64,000 nt of DNA from the NCBI RefSeq assembly GCF_000211415.1, contig NZ_GL890775.1:164894-228893 (forward strand). The letters run 5' to 3'. Below, piece after piece: positions 24,585 through 34,373 of the stretch. Both the position numbers and the translations under genes were made by a program. This DNA is from Enterobacter mori LMG 25706. GTDB taxonomy: Bacteria; Pseudomonadota; Gammaproteobacteria; Enterobacterales; Enterobacteriaceae. Under the pieces are notes generated by a model, which was not told the origin of the DNA, searched no databases, and saw only the letters and a list, made by a program, of their open reading frames with translations. Positions within the stretch are counted from its first letter, which is position 1. Each line of letters opens with the position of its first letter.

Positions 24585-26456
24585 ATGATGGACAGCTTAC
24601 GCACGGCTGCTAACAGTCTCGTGCTCAAGATTATTTTCGGTATCATTATCGTGTCGTTCATTTTGACCGGCGTGAGCAGTTACCTTATCGGCGGTGGCGC
24701 GAACTATGCCGCAAAAGTGAACGGCCAGGAGATCAGCCGTGGGCAGTTCGAGAACGCTTTCGCCGGTGAACGTAACCGTATGCAGCAACAGCTGGGCGAT
24801 CAATTCTCTGAACCGGCAGCGAACGAAGGCTATATGAAAACCTTGCGTCAGCAGACACTCAATCGCCTTATCGATGAAGCGTTGCTGGACCAGTATGCGA
24901 AGGGACTGGGTCTGGGCATTAGCGATGAGCAGGTCAAAAAAGCTATCTTCTCAACCCCGGCATTCCAGTCTAACGGCAAATTCGACAACGCCCGTTACAA
25001 CAGCATCGTAAACCAGATGGGCATGACTGCCGATCAGTACGCGCAGGCGCTGCGTAACCAGCTGACCACTCAGCAGCTCATCAATGCCGTTGTAGGCACC
25101 GATTTCATGCTCAAAGGTGAAACCGACGAACTGGCTGCGCTGGTGGCTCAGCAGCGTGTTGTGCGTGAAGCGACAATCGATGTGAATGCGCTGGCGGCAA
25201 AGCAGCAGGTGAGCGACGCAGAAGTTAACGCTTACTACGAGCAGAACAAGAACACTTTCGTTGCGCCTGAGCAGTTCCGCGTGAGCTACATCAAACTGGA
25301 TGCGGCTGCGCTGCAGGAAACCGCGTCTGACGCGGAAATCCAGTCTTACTACGACCAGCATCAGGATCAGTTCACTCAGCCGCAGCGTAATCGCTACAGC
25401 GTGATTCAGACTAAGACCGAGGCAGATGCCAAAGCCGTGCTGGACGAGCTGAACAAAGGCGCTGATTTCGCGACCGTCGCGAAAGCAAAATCCACCGACA
25501 TTATCTCTGCGAAAAACGGCGGTGATATGGGCTGGCTGGAAGATGCGACCACGCCGGACGAGCTGAAAAATGCCGGTCTGAAAGAGAAAGGCCAGCTGTC
25601 AGGCGTCGTTAAGTCTTCCGTTGGTTTCCTGGTCGTGCGTCTGGACGACATCACCGCGGCAAAAACCAAGCCGCTGGCTGACGTTCGCGATGATATCGCG
25701 GCGCAAGTGAAACAGGAAAAAGCGCTGGATGCTTATTACGCACTGCAGCAGAACGTGAGCGATGCGGCGAGCAACGACAATGAATCTCTGGCAGGTGCAG
25801 AGCAGGCGGCAGGTGTCAAAGCGGTTGAAACAGGCTGGTTTGGACGCGACAACCTGCCGGAAGAGCTGAACTTCAAGCCGGTTTCTGACGCCATCTTCAA
25901 CGGTGGTCTGGTGGGCGAGAACGGCACGCCGGGCAGCAACTCTGACATCATTACCGTTGACGGTGACCGTGCATTCGTTCTGCGTGTCAGTGAGCACAAA
26001 GCGGAAGCTGTTAAGCCGCTGGCGGAAGTGAAAGATCAGGTTGTTGCGCAGGTTAAGCACAACAAAGCTGAGCAGCAGGCAAAACTGGATGCTGAGAAGA
26101 TCCTGGTTGACCTGAAAGCAGGTAAAGAGGACGCGCTGAAAGCCGCTGGCCTGAGCTTCGGTGAGGCGAAAACGCTGAGCCGTACCGGTCAGGACCCAAT
26201 CAGCCAGGCCGCGTTTGGTCTGACGCTGCCAGCGAAGGATAAACCAAGCTTTGGCACCACAACCGATATGCAGGGTAACGTCGTTCTGCTGGCGCTGGAT
26301 GAAGTGAAAGCGGGCACGCTGCCAGAAGCACAGAAGAAAGCGATGGTTCAGGGGATTACCCAGAACAATGCCCAGATTGCCTTCGAAGCCATGATGAGCA
26401 ACCTGCGTAAAGAAGCAAAAATCAAGCTGGGTGATGTGATGACTCAGCAGCAGTAA
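24585..26456 (+). CDS. ppiD: Periplasmic folding chaperone PpiD
   Basis: Inner-membrane-anchored periplasmic chaperone of the SurA/parvulin family that contacts proteins leaving the Sec translocon with YfgM. The ATG at 24585 (MMDSLRTAANSLVLKIIF) gives 623 residues; a 38-codon upstream extension is not supported. One N-terminal membrane anchor (about 16-35) is followed by a SurA-like N domain and a parvulin domain near residues 265-355 (FATVAKAKSTDIISAKNGGDMGWL). A second parvulin-like region lies toward the C-terminus. A terminator follows. Confidence 0.96.
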   Translation: MMDSLRTAANSLVLKIIFGIIIVSFILTGVSSYLIGGGANYAAKVNGQEISRGQFENAFAGERNRMQQQLGDQFSEPAANEGYMKTLRQQTLNRLIDEALLDQYAKGLGLGISDEQVKKAIFSTPAFQSNGKFDNARYNSIVNQMGMTADQYAQALRNQLTTQQLINAVVGTDFMLKGETDELAALVAQQRVVREATIDVNALAAKQQVSDAEVNAYYEQNKNTFVAPEQFRVSYIKLDAAALQETASDAEIQSYYDQHQDQFTQPQRNRYSVIQTKTEADAKAVLDELNKGADFATVAKAKSTDIISAKNGGDMGWLEDATTPDELKNAGLKEKGQLSGVVKSSVGFLVVRLDDITAAKTKPLADVRDDIAAQVKQEKALDAYYALQQNVSDAASNDNESLAGAEQAAGVKAVETGWFGRDNLPEELNFKPVSDAIFNGGLVGENGTPGSNSDIITVDGDRAFVLRVSEHKAEAVKPLAEVKDQVVAQVKHNKAEQQAKLDAEKILVDLKAGKEDALKAAGLSFGEAKTLSRTGQDPISQAAFGLTLPAKDKPSFGTTTDMQGNVVLLALDEVKAGTLPEAQKKAMVQGITQNNAQIAFEAMMSNLRKEAKIKLGDVMTQQQ

Positions 26457-26484
26457 TTACGAGTCTGCTCGCAGATTTTCGTAA

Positions 26485-26985
<501 letters not shown>

Positions 26986-27026
26986 TTACGCAATTTCTTG
27001 CACTGCGGCCAAATTTTGCCAGGATA

Positions 27027-27051
27027 AAGAGGTCATACCAGTTATGACCTC
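27027..27051. promoter_or_regulatory. Candidate FadR box / inverted repeat upstream of fadM
   Basis: On the minus strand 27043-27027 reads AACTGGTATGACCTCTT, close to the FadR consensus AACTGGTCNGACC. It also falls in an inverted repeat GAGGTCATA-ccagt-TATGACCTC (27029-27051). It is 34 bases before the fadM start. E. coli fadM is known to be FadR-repressed. Confidence 0.6.
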
Positions 27052-27084
27052 TCATCCTACAATAACAGTAAAGGCTATTGCGCT

Positions 27085-27483
27085 ATGCAGACAAAAATCA
27101 AAGTACGCGGTTTCCATCTCGACGTTTACCAGCACGTGAACCACGCCCGCTATCTTGAGTTTCTTGAAGAGGCGCGCTGGGACGGGCTGGAAAACAGCGA
27201 AAGCTTTCAGTGGCTGACCGCGCACAACATCGCGTTCGTGGTCGTCAATATCAACATCAACTACCGCCGTCCGGCTGTGCTGGGGGATGTGCTGACCGTC
27301 ACCAGTCAAGTTCAGCAACTAAACGGTAAAAGCGGTGTGTTGAGCCAGGTGGTGACGCTGGATCCTGAAGGGCAGGTAGTGGCTGATGCGCTGATCACCT
27401 TTGTCTGTATCGATCTGAAAACGCAGAAAGCGCTGCCGCTGGAAGGGGAGTTGCGAGAAAAGCTAGAACTGATGATCGTGTAA
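27085..27483 (+). CDS. fadM: Long-chain acyl-CoA thioesterase III
   Basis: Cleaves acyl-CoAs, in E. coli notably 3,5-tetradecadienoyl-CoA arising in oleate breakdown. It has 132 residues with a single hot-dog fold of the 4-hydroxybenzoyl-CoA thioesterase type. The catalytic Asp and neighbouring motif are seen as HLDVYQHVNHARYLEFLEEARW near residue 12. A candidate FadR box just upstream fits fatty-acid control. It converges on queC, with a hairpin between them. Confidence 0.95.
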   Translation: MQTKIKVRGFHLDVYQHVNHARYLEFLEEARWDGLENSESFQWLTAHNIAFVVVNININYRRPAVLGDVLTVTSQVQQLNGKSGVLSQVVTLDPEGQVVADALITFVCIDLKTQKALPLEGELREKLELMIV

Positions 27484-27500
27484 GACATGTTAAGGCGTAC

Positions 27501-27534
27501 TCGTGCTGTCGATACCCGTTTTGCGACAGCACGA
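27501..27534. terminator. Hairpin between convergent fadM and queC
   Basis: TCGTGCTGTCG (27501-27511) pairs perfectly with CGACAGCACGA (27524-27534) around a 12-base loop. There is little T-run on either side, so termination is likely but not certain. Confidence 0.5.
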
Positions 27535-27544
27535 GGAATTAACC

Positions 27545-28240
27545 CTATTTAAGCCCGGTTTTTTTCTGCATCGCGGTCATCACGCCGACTTTATCGGCAT
27601 GATAATGGTTCAGCCCATTCGCACGCAGATTACAGGCTGCGCATTGGCCACAACCGTCGCCTTTGATGCCGTTATAGCAGGTGAGCGTCTCGCTGCGAAC
27701 CAGGTCCAGCTTGCCCCAGTAGTCGGCTAGCGCCCAGGTTTCGGCCTTATCCAGCCACATCAGCGGAGTTTCAAAGCGCGTCTCTTTTGCCATGCCAAGA
27801 TTGACGGCGTGGTTGAGCGCTTTCACGAACTCATCACGACAGTCCGGGTAGCCGGAGAAATCAGTCTCGCACACGCCCGTGATCACCGCTTCGGCTTGCA
27901 CCTGATAGGCGTAGATTGCGGTCAGCGTCAGGAACAGAATATTGCGGCCCGGCACAAAGGTATTCGGAATACCGCTGGCATCGGGTTCATAGTCAGGTAC
28001 CGGGATACTGTCCCGGGTGAGGCTACTGACGGCCAGTTCGTTTAACAGCGTAACGTCCAGCACCTTATGCGCGCGTGCGCCCAGTTTCAAAGCCAGTTCA
28101 CGGGCCACGTCGATTTCAGCGCGGTGGCGCTGACCATAATCGAACGTCACGCAGTGAACTTCATCGTACTGATGAAGAGCCTGAACCAGGCAGGTAGTGG
28201 AATCTTGTCCTCCGCTGAACACGACGACGGCACGTTTCAT
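27545..28240 (-). CDS. queC: 7-cyano-7-deazaguanine (preQ0) synthase
   Basis: Converts 7-carboxy-7-deazaguanine to preQ0 with ATP and ammonia in queuosine tRNA modification. It has 231 residues. The N-terminal PP-loop is [18 protein letters not shown]. The zinc-binding cluster near residue 190 reads [16 protein letters not shown], with the four expected Cys. It converges with fadM and is 66 bases from ybaE on the same strand. Confidence 0.97.
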   Translation of the reverse strand: MKRAVVVFSGGQDSTTCLVQALHQYDEVHCVTFDYGQRHRAEIDVARELALKLGARAHKVLDVTLLNELAVSSLTRDSIPVPDYEPDASGIPNTFVPGRNILFLTLTAIYAYQVQAEAVITGVCETDFSGYPDCRDEFVKALNHAVNLGMAKETRFETPLMWLDKAETWALADYWGKLDLVRSETLTCYNGIKGDGCGQCAACNLRANGLNHYHADKVGVMTAMQKKTGLK

Positions 28241-28306
28241 AAATCATCTCGACAGTTACGGTAAAAACAGTATGTTAACGCCTGACTTCAGCGCCGACCA
28301 GCTTCT

Positions 28307-30007
28307 TCACGATTTGGGGGCAGGAAGCCAGGCTTCGGTGAAATCAAACCAGCCACGGGTATTAAGCCGAATACCGTTAACGCCCGGTGGGGCGCTGATT
28401 TGATACTGGTAGTTAAATAGCGGTGTAATCACCGCATTTTCCATAAGCTGGCTAAAAATGGCTTTCAGGCCAGCATGCCGTGCCAGTTCGTCGGCCTGGG
28501 TCTGAACCGCATCCAGCGTGGCTTGTAGATGAGCAAACTGTGGCGCGCTTAACAGGTGCGGCCAAAGCGCATCACAGCGTAGCCACTGCTCAAGCGTATA
28601 CTCTGGCGCTTCCCCAATCAGCCGGTCACCCATCATGATATCCGCCTCTGCCAGTCGCTGGCATCCGTCCCATGTTTTGGCATCGTGAAAAATGACCCTA
28701 AGCTCACAGCCTTGTTGGGCAAGGTACTGTTTCAGCTGGTTTGCCATGGTGTGGAGTTCAACCGGCAAATGATAAAGCAGCGTCAATGTTTCAGGCAGAC
28801 GAACATCCGTTAAATCAGGCCACTGCGGTATATCCCAGCCGGGCAGGAGTTCTTCCGTTGGCGTGATTAAACCCTCATTCAACGGCAGCGTGTGCAGCAG
28901 CGTCGAGAGATGGATGATATTGATCAGCCGTTGTGCCTGCATTTTGTTCAGGCGTGGGCTGTTCTTCAGCGTGAGATAACAAAACCCCAGGCTGGTACTG
29001 CTGCTCACCAGCTGCAGGTTTTCCAGTTCATCAAGCTCGCCAATGGCAATTTGTACCGGATGACGACAGCTGGTGCCAAGCCCGTAGTCAAACAGCGTCG
29101 GCGTGATCCAGTATTCAATTGCTTTCAGCAGCGGGTGGCTAAGATGGTACTGCTCGTGGCTTTCCAGACGAACCAATTCAGGATCGAACACGCTCAGTTT
29201 GAAAGGACCGCTGCCCGTCATGGGCTGGTCGGGATGGGCGAGGCGACTGCAGTATGTCGCCAGGCGGTGCGCAAGCCAGTGATCCGGCTGATGGAGGGTA
29301 AATGTCAGACACTGTGGGTGGGTGACGTCAATGCGTAATACGCTCTGAAACAGCTTACGCAGGGCTGGCAGCACCAGCAGCGCCGTCAGGCTTCGCTGAA
29401 GCTGTGCCGTCTCGATTTTATCGCCGTTATGCCAGTGCAGGGTGGAACGGATGTAAAAGTGCCACCGCAGGCCGTCCGCCGAGACCTCCCAGTGGTGCGC
29501 CAGATCCCCCGTCGGTTCGCTGCCGCTGCCGTGAAAGCGCGTCAGCCCGGAGAAAACATGCCCGGCCAGATGTTGCTCCGCCCGACCGGGCAAAAATCCG
29601 GGATGAAGGGGATCCAGCGAGCGGTAGTAGGGGATACGCAGCGTCGGCGTATCGTTTTGCCAGTGGCCGCCCAGAAATGGATGCAGCAGCGCACGTAAAT
29701 CCTCAGGCGCAAGCTGTGCCAGTTCGAGGGCGTTATGTTGCTGCCCGCTTTTCAGCGCCTCTTCCATCATCACATTGCGCAGCGATTCCGGGGTGACGTG
29801 AAACGTCAGCTCACCCCGCTTTCCGCGACCAGACTGCGCTCGCCAGCTGAGCCACCCTGCCTCCTGAGCCTGACGCAGCAGCGTTCGGACATGCCGCTCG
29901 CTACAAAAACAGCGGGCGGCCAACTCGCTGATAGTGACCTGTTGTATTGCACCCTCGGAAGGTTGCCACAGTCGCTGATACTGATTAAGACGATTAAGCT
30001 GGCGCAT
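28307..30007 (-). CDS. ybaE: YbaE, SgrR-like regulator with solute-binding domain
   Basis: A predicted transcriptional regulator in the SgrR family. The 566 residues comprise an N-terminal winged-helix domain (about 1-110, with ISELAARCFCSERHVRTLLR as the recognition region) and a large SBP_bac_5-type solute-binding domain. That domain contains LHPGFLPGRAEQHLAGHVFSGL and HHWEVSADGLRWHFYIR. No signal peptide is present, so it should be cytoplasmic. The ligand and targets are unknown. It is divergent from cof, with 101 bases between. Confidence 0.92.
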   Translation of the reverse strand: MRQLNRLNQYQRLWQPSEGAIQQVTISELAARCFCSERHVRTLLRQAQEAGWLSWRAQSGRGKRGELTFHVTPESLRNVMMEEALKSGQQHNALELAQLAPEDLRALLHPFLGGHWQNDTPTLRIPYYRSLDPLHPGFLPGRAEQHLAGHVFSGLTRFHGSGSEPTGDLAHHWEVSADGLRWHFYIRSTLHWHNGDKIETAQLQRSLTALLVLPALRKLFQSVLRIDVTHPQCLTFTLHQPDHWLAHRLATYCSRLAHPDQPMTGSGPFKLSVFDPELVRLESHEQYHLSHPLLKAIEYWITPTLFDYGLGTSCRHPVQIAIGELDELENLQLVSSSTSLGFCYLTLKNSPRLNKMQAQRLINIIHLSTLLHTLPLNEGLITPTEELLPGWDIPQWPDLTDVRLPETLTLLYHLPVELHTMANQLKQYLAQQGCELRVIFHDAKTWDGCQRLAEADIMMGDRLIGEAPEYTLEQWLRCDALWPHLLSAPQFAHLQATLDAVQTQADELARHAGLKAIFSQLMENAVITPLFNYQYQISAPPGVNGIRLNTRGWFDFTEAWLPAPKS

Positions 30008-30108
30008 AAGAAACCCGGAACAATAATTATCATCTATTCACTATTACTTCCGTATATCTCACACGATACTGATACACAAGTTAATCGCATCACATTTCAG
30101 GAGTAATC

Positions 30109-30927
30109 ATGGCCCGGCTCGCTGCATTTGATATGGACGGCACGCTGTTAATGCCGGATCACCGTCTGGGGGAGAAAACCCTGAGTACCCTGAAGCGCCT
30201 GCGCGAGCGTGATGTCACCCTGACGTTTGCCACCGGTCGTCATGTGCTGGAAATGCGCCATTTGCTGGGCGCGTTTTCCCTCGACGCCTTTCTGATCACC
30301 GGCAACGGGACGCGAATTCACTCTGTGGAAGGCGATGTGCTGCACCGACAGGATCTCAACCCTGAAGTGGCGGATATCGTGCTGCACAGCACCTGGGATA
30401 CGCAGGCCAGCATCCACGTCTTTAACGATGGGGGCTGGTTTACCGGCAGCGAAATCCCGGAATTATTGCACGCGCATGTTTACAGCGGCTTTAAATATCA
30501 GCTGATCGATCTGCGACGGATCCCCGCCCATGCGGTCACCAAGATCTGCTTTTGCGGCGATCATGACGATCTCTGTCGCTTACGGATTCAGCTGAATGAG
30601 GCGCTGGGCGACCGGGCACACCTGACCTTCTCGGCGGTGGATTGTCTGGAAGTGCTGCCGGTGGGCTGTAACAAAGGTTCAGCCCTGGCGGTTCTGAGCG
30701 ACCACCTGGGCTTAACGATGCAGGATTGTATGGCGTTTGGCGACGCCATGAACGACCGCGAGATGCTGGGCAGCGTCGGTCGCGGTCTGATTATGGGGAA
30801 CGCGATGGCGCAGCTAAAAGCGGAACTTCCCCATCTGCCGGTTATCGGACACTGCGGCAATGAAGCGGTGTCCCATTTTTTGACGCATTGGCTGGACAAC
30901 AACAACCTCCCGTATTCCCCCGAATAG
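30109..30927 (+). CDS. cof: Cof, HAD-family HMP-PP phosphatase
   Basis: Haloacid-dehalogenase phosphatase; the E. coli protein hydrolyses the thiamine precursor HMP pyrophosphate and other phosphates. It has 272 residues. HAD motif I is [14 protein letters not shown] (nucleophile Asp8, acid Asp10), motif II is LTFATGR near residue 42, and motif IV is [14 protein letters not shown] near residue 206. The type IIB cap lies between. AGGAG lies seven bases upstream of the ATG. Confidence 0.96.
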   Translation: MARLAAFDMDGTLLMPDHRLGEKTLSTLKRLRERDVTLTFATGRHVLEMRHLLGAFSLDAFLITGNGTRIHSVEGDVLHRQDLNPEVADIVLHSTWDTQASIHVFNDGGWFTGSEIPELLHAHVYSGFKYQLIDLRRIPAHAVTKICFCGDHDDLCRLRIQLNEALGDRAHLTFSAVDCLEVLPVGCNKGSALAVLSDHLGLTMQDCMAFGDAMNDREMLGSVGRGLIMGNAMAQLKAELPHLPVIGHCGNEAVSHFLTHWLDNNNLPYSPE

Positions 30928-30942
30928 TGAGACCCTTCCAGC

Positions 30943-30969
30943 AAGCCAGACTTCGGTCTGGCTTTTTTT
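30943..30969 (+). terminator. cof terminator
   Basis: AAGCCAGAC/GTCTGGCTT hairpin with loop TTCG followed by a T-run. It runs into the stop codon of the opposing cdsH. Confidence 0.88.
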
Positions 30970-32014
30970 ATTTCACCAGCTCTGCAATCTGCGCTTTCCA
31001 CGGGGCGATATCGCCGATGTTGGCCTGCACCCACTCCGCGTTGTAGTAGGTCTCGAGATAACGCTCGCCGCTGTCGCAGAGCAGCGTGACGATGGAGCCG
31101 GTGCGGCCCTCTTCGCGCATGCGTGCGGCAAGCTGCAGTGCGCCCCACATGTTAGTGCCCGTTGAGGCGCCCACTTTGCGGCCAAGCTGCGTCTCCAGCC
31201 AGTGCGCCGTTGCCACGCTTGCGGCATCCGGCACGCGCATCATCTCATCCACGACGTCGGGAATGAAAGAGGGCTCCACGCGCGGGCGACCAATCCCTTC
31301 AATTTTACTGCCTACCGGGCTACGCAGTTCCGCGTTACGGTTTTGCCAGTAGTCGAGGAACACGGAGTTCTGGGGGTCAACCACCATCAGCTGGGTATCG
31401 TAGCCCTGACAGCGGATGTAGCGGCCGATAGTGGCAGACGTTCCGCCCGTACCGGCGCTCATTACAATGTATGACGGAACCGGGTGCGGCTCGTGGGTCA
31501 TCTGGCGGAAAATACTGTCGGCAATGTTGTTATTGCCGCGCCAGTCGGTGGCTCGCTCGGCGAAGGTGAACTGGTCCATATAGTGGCCGTTCAGCTCGCG
31601 CGCCAGCATTTCAGAGGCGGCGTAGATTTCGCAGGCGCTTTCCACAAAGTGGCAGCGCCCGCCGTAAAATTCGATCTGTTCGATTTTGCGTCTGGCAGTG
31701 CAGGAAGGCATCACCGCGATAAACGGCAGGCCCAGCAGGCGAGCAAAATAGGCTTCAGACACCGCCGTTGAACCGGATGAGGATTCAATGATAGTGGTGC
31801 CTTCTTTAATCCAGCCGTTACATAAACTGTATAAGAACAGGGAACGTGCCAGACGATGCTTCAGGCTACCGGTAGGATGAGTGCTTTCGTCTTTCAGATA
31901 GAGCTGAATGCCGTTAAATCCCGGCAGGGAAAGGCGAATCAGGTGCGTATCCGCCGAGCGCTGATAGTCGGCATTGATTTCGCTGATCGCATGTTTAACC
32001 CAGGTGCTATTCAT
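30968..32014 (-). CDS. cdsH: PLP-dependent L-cysteine desulfhydrase CdsH
   Basis: A member of the cysteine synthase fold-type II PLP family. The Salmonella gene in this position (next to ybaO/decR) is a cysteine desulfhydrase, as is Pantoea CcdA. It has 348 residues. The PLP lysine is in [10 protein letters not shown] at residue 52, followed by [14 protein letters not shown] and the phosphate loop [15 protein letters not shown] near residue 183. It degrades cysteine to pyruvate, ammonia and sulfide. It is divergent from decR, whose product should be its cysteine-responsive activator. E. coli K-12 lacks it at this site. Confidence 0.85.
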   Translation of the reverse strand: MNSTWVKHAISEINADYQRSADTHLIRLSLPGFNGIQLYLKDESTHPTGSLKHRLARSLFLYSLCNGWIKEGTTIIESSSGSTAVSEAYFARLLGLPFIAVMPSCTARRKIEQIEFYGGRCHFVESACEIYAASEMLARELNGHYMDQFTFAERATDWRGNNNIADSIFRQMTHEPHPVPSYIVMSAGTGGTSATIGRYIRCQGYDTQLMVVDPQNSVFLDYWQNRNAELRSPVGSKIEGIGRPRVEPSFIPDVVDEMMRVPDAASVATAHWLETQLGRKVGASTGTNMWGALQLAARMREEGRTGSIVTLLCDSGERYLETYYNAEWVQANIGDIAPWKAQIAELVK

Positions 32015-32129
32015 CGTAGTTATCCGTTTGTCATTTTGTGCCTAGCATAGCGAATAGCACAGAAAAAATTGTTGCTATCTGGCCTTTAAAATAGAATGTA
32101 GGGAGAAAAATTTTCTCTGGGAGGTGGGT

Positions 32130-32588
32130 ATGCTAGATAAAATTGACCGCAAGCTGCTTTCATTGTTGCAAACGGACTGCACCCTCTCTTTGCAGGCGTT
32201 AGCAGATGCCGTTAATCTGACCACCACACCGTGCTGGAAACGCCTCAAGAAGCTGGAAGATGACGGCGTGCTGCTGGGCCGTGTGGCGTTATTAGATCCC
32301 GAAAAACTGGGGCTTGGACTGACGGCCTTTGTCCTGATAAAAACGCAGCACCACAGCAGCGAATGGTATTGCCGCTTTGTCACTCAGGTTTCTGAGATGC
32401 CCGAGGTGCTCGGCTTCTGGCGAATGGCGGGAGAATACGATTACCTGATGCGCGTCCAGGTGGCCGACATGAAGCGCTATGATGATTTCTACAAGAGGCT
32501 GGTCAACAGCGTACCGGGCTTGTCGGATGTCACCTCAAGCTTCGCGATGGAACAGATAAAATACACCACAGCATTACCCATTGAATAA
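32130..32588 (+). CDS. decR: DecR (YbaO), Lrp-family cysteine detoxification regulator
   Basis: An Lrp/AsnC-type regulator that activates cysteine desulfidase genes when cysteine is high. The ATG at 32130 ([17 protein letters not shown]) gives 152 residues; a GTG two codons upstream is in frame, but GGGAGG spacing and family length support the ATG. It has an N-terminal winged helix with [19 protein letters not shown] (about 32-50) and a C-terminal RAM ligand domain. The 115-base region shared with divergent cdsH should hold its binding sites. Confidence 0.94.
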   Translation: MLDKIDRKLLSLLQTDCTLSLQALADAVNLTTTPCWKRLKKLEDDGVLLGRVALLDPEKLGLGLTAFVLIKTQHHSSEWYCRFVTQVSEMPEVLGFWRMAGEYDYLMRVQVADMKRYDDFYKRLVNSVPGLSDVTSSFAMEQIKYTTALPIE

Positions 32589-32618
32589 CTTCGAAAAATA
32601 CCTTCAGGAACAAACCGC

Positions 32619-34373
32619 GTGCGATTATTTGCCCAATTAAGCTGGTACTTTCGTCGGGAGTGGCAACGCTACCTCGGCGCGGTATGCCTGCTTATTATCA
32701 TTGCTATCCTGCAGCTGATCCCGCCGAAAGTGGTGGGGTACGTCGTGGATGGCGTCACCGAACAGCATTACACCACCGCACGGGTGTTGATGTGGGTCGG
32801 CACGCTGGCGCTGACCGCGGTGATTGTATACCTGCTGCGCTACGTCTGGCGCGTGCTCTTATTCGGTGCGTCCTATCAGCTGGCCGTTGAGCTGCGTGAA
32901 GATTTTTACCGCCAGCTGAGCCGCCAGCATCCTGAATTTTATCTGCGCCACCGGACCGGTGACCTCATTGCCCGCGCCACCAACGACGTGGACCGCGTGG
33001 TCTTTGCCGCCGGGGAAGGGGTGCTGACGCTGGTGGATTCACTGGTCATGGGCTGCGCGGTGTTGATTGTGATGTCGACCCAGATTAGCTGGCAACTGAC
33101 CCTGCTGGCGCTGCTGCCAATGCCGCTGATGGCGCTGGCGATCAACCGCTACGGTGAAAAGCTCCACGAGCGTTTCAAGCTGGCGCAGGCGGCGTTTTCA
33201 TCGCTCAACGATCGCACCCAGGAGAGTATGACCAGCATCCGCATGATCAAAGCCTTCGGCCTGGAAGACAGGCAGTCCGCACTGTTTGCCGCCGATGCGG
33301 CGGATACCGGCGCGAAAAACATGCGCGTGGCGCGTATTGACGCCCGGTTTGACCCGACGATCTATATCGCCATCGGCATGGCGAATATGCTGGCGATTGG
33401 CGGCGGGAGCTGGATGGTGGTGCAGGGGTCCATGACCCTCGGTCAGTTGACCAGCTTTGCCATGTATTTGGGGCTGATGATCTGGCCGATGCTGGCGCTG
33501 GCGTGGATGTTTAACATCGTTGAGCGCGGCAGCGCCGCGTACAGCCGTATTCGCGCGATGCTGGCGGAAGCGCCGGTGGTGAAGGACGGCAGCGAAGCCG
33601 TTCCCGATGGGCGCGGGACCGTGAAAGCCGATATTCAGTCGTTTAGCTATCCGCAAACGACGCATCCGGTGCTCGAAAACGTGAACTTCACGCTGCAGCC
33701 CGGACAGATGCTGGGAATTTGCGGCCCAACGGGAGCCGGAAAAAGCACCGTTCTCTCTCTGCTGCAGCGCCACTTCGACGTGACGCAGGGCGATATTCGT
33801 TTTCATGACATTCCCTTGTCGAACCTGCTGCTGGACGGCTGGCGTAGCCGCCTGGCGGTGGTGAGCCAGACGCCGTTTTTATTCTCCGATACCATCGCGA
33901 ACAATATCGCCCTCGGTCATCCTTCGGCAACACAGGACGAGATTGAACATGTGGCGCGCTTAGCCAGCGTTCATGACGATATTTTGCGTCTGCCGCAGGG
34001 CTATGAAACGGAAGTCGGCGAGCGTGGGGTGATGCTCTCCGGCGGACAAAAGCAGCGAATTTCGATCGCGCGTGCGCTGCTGCTGAATGCTGAAATCCTG
34101 ATCCTGGACGATGCGCTTTCCGCTGTTGATGGCCGTACTGAGCATCAGATCCTGCACAATCTTCGTCAGTGGGGAGAAGGACGCACGGTGATCATCAGCG
34201 CCCACCGCCTGTCGGCGCTGACGGAAGCCAGTGAAATTCTGGTGTTGCAGCATGGGCATATCGCCCAGCGCGGGCAGCACGAGCAGCTGGCGGAACAGCC
34301 GGGCTGGTATCGCGACATGTATCGTTATCAGCAGCTGGAAGCGGCGCTGGATGAGGAGGCGACCCATGCGTAA
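32619..34373 (+). CDS. mdlA: MdlA (SmdA), ABC multidrug exporter half-transporter
   Basis: One half of a heterodimeric ABC exporter in the inner membrane. It has 584 residues: a six-helix membrane domain (about 1-300) followed by an ATPase domain. Walker A is [12 protein letters not shown] near residue 368, the signature motif is [11 protein letters not shown] near 473, and Walker B is [10 protein letters not shown]; the Asp after Walker B replaces the usual Glu. Such degeneracy is normal for one half of heterodimeric exporters. The start is a GTG. Its last eight bases overlap mdlB, so translation is coupled. Confidence 0.95.
   Translation: MRLFAQLSWYFRREWQRYLGAVCLLIIIAILQLIPPKVVGYVVDGVTEQHYTTARVLMWVGTLALTAVIVYLLRYVWRVLLFGASYQLAVELREDFYRQLSRQHPEFYLRHRTGDLIARATNDVDRVVFAAGEGVLTLVDSLVMGCAVLIVMSTQISWQLTLLALLPMPLMALAINRYGEKLHERFKLAQAAFSSLNDRTQESMTSIRMIKAFGLEDRQSALFAADAADTGAKNMRVARIDARFDPTIYIAIGMANMLAIGGGSWMVVQGSMTLGQLTSFAMYLGLMIWPMLALAWMFNIVERGSAAYSRIRAMLAEAPVVKDGSEAVPDGRGTVKADIQSFSYPQTTHPVLENVNFTLQPGQMLGICGPTGAGKSTVLSLLQRHFDVTQGDIRFHDIPLSNLLLDGWRSRLAVVSQTPFLFSDTIANNIALGHPSATQDEIEHVARLASVHDDILRLPQGYETEVGERGVMLSGGQKQRISIARALLLNAEILILDDALSAVDGRTEHQILHNLRQWGEGRTVIISAHRLSALTEASEILVLQHGHIAQRGQHEQLAEQPGWYRDMYRYQQLEAALDEEATHA

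Noticed and set aside
32619-34373. MdlA lacking the catalytic Glu after Walker B as a defect
   Set aside because: An Asp at this place is usual for one half of heterodimeric ABC exporters and is the family state.
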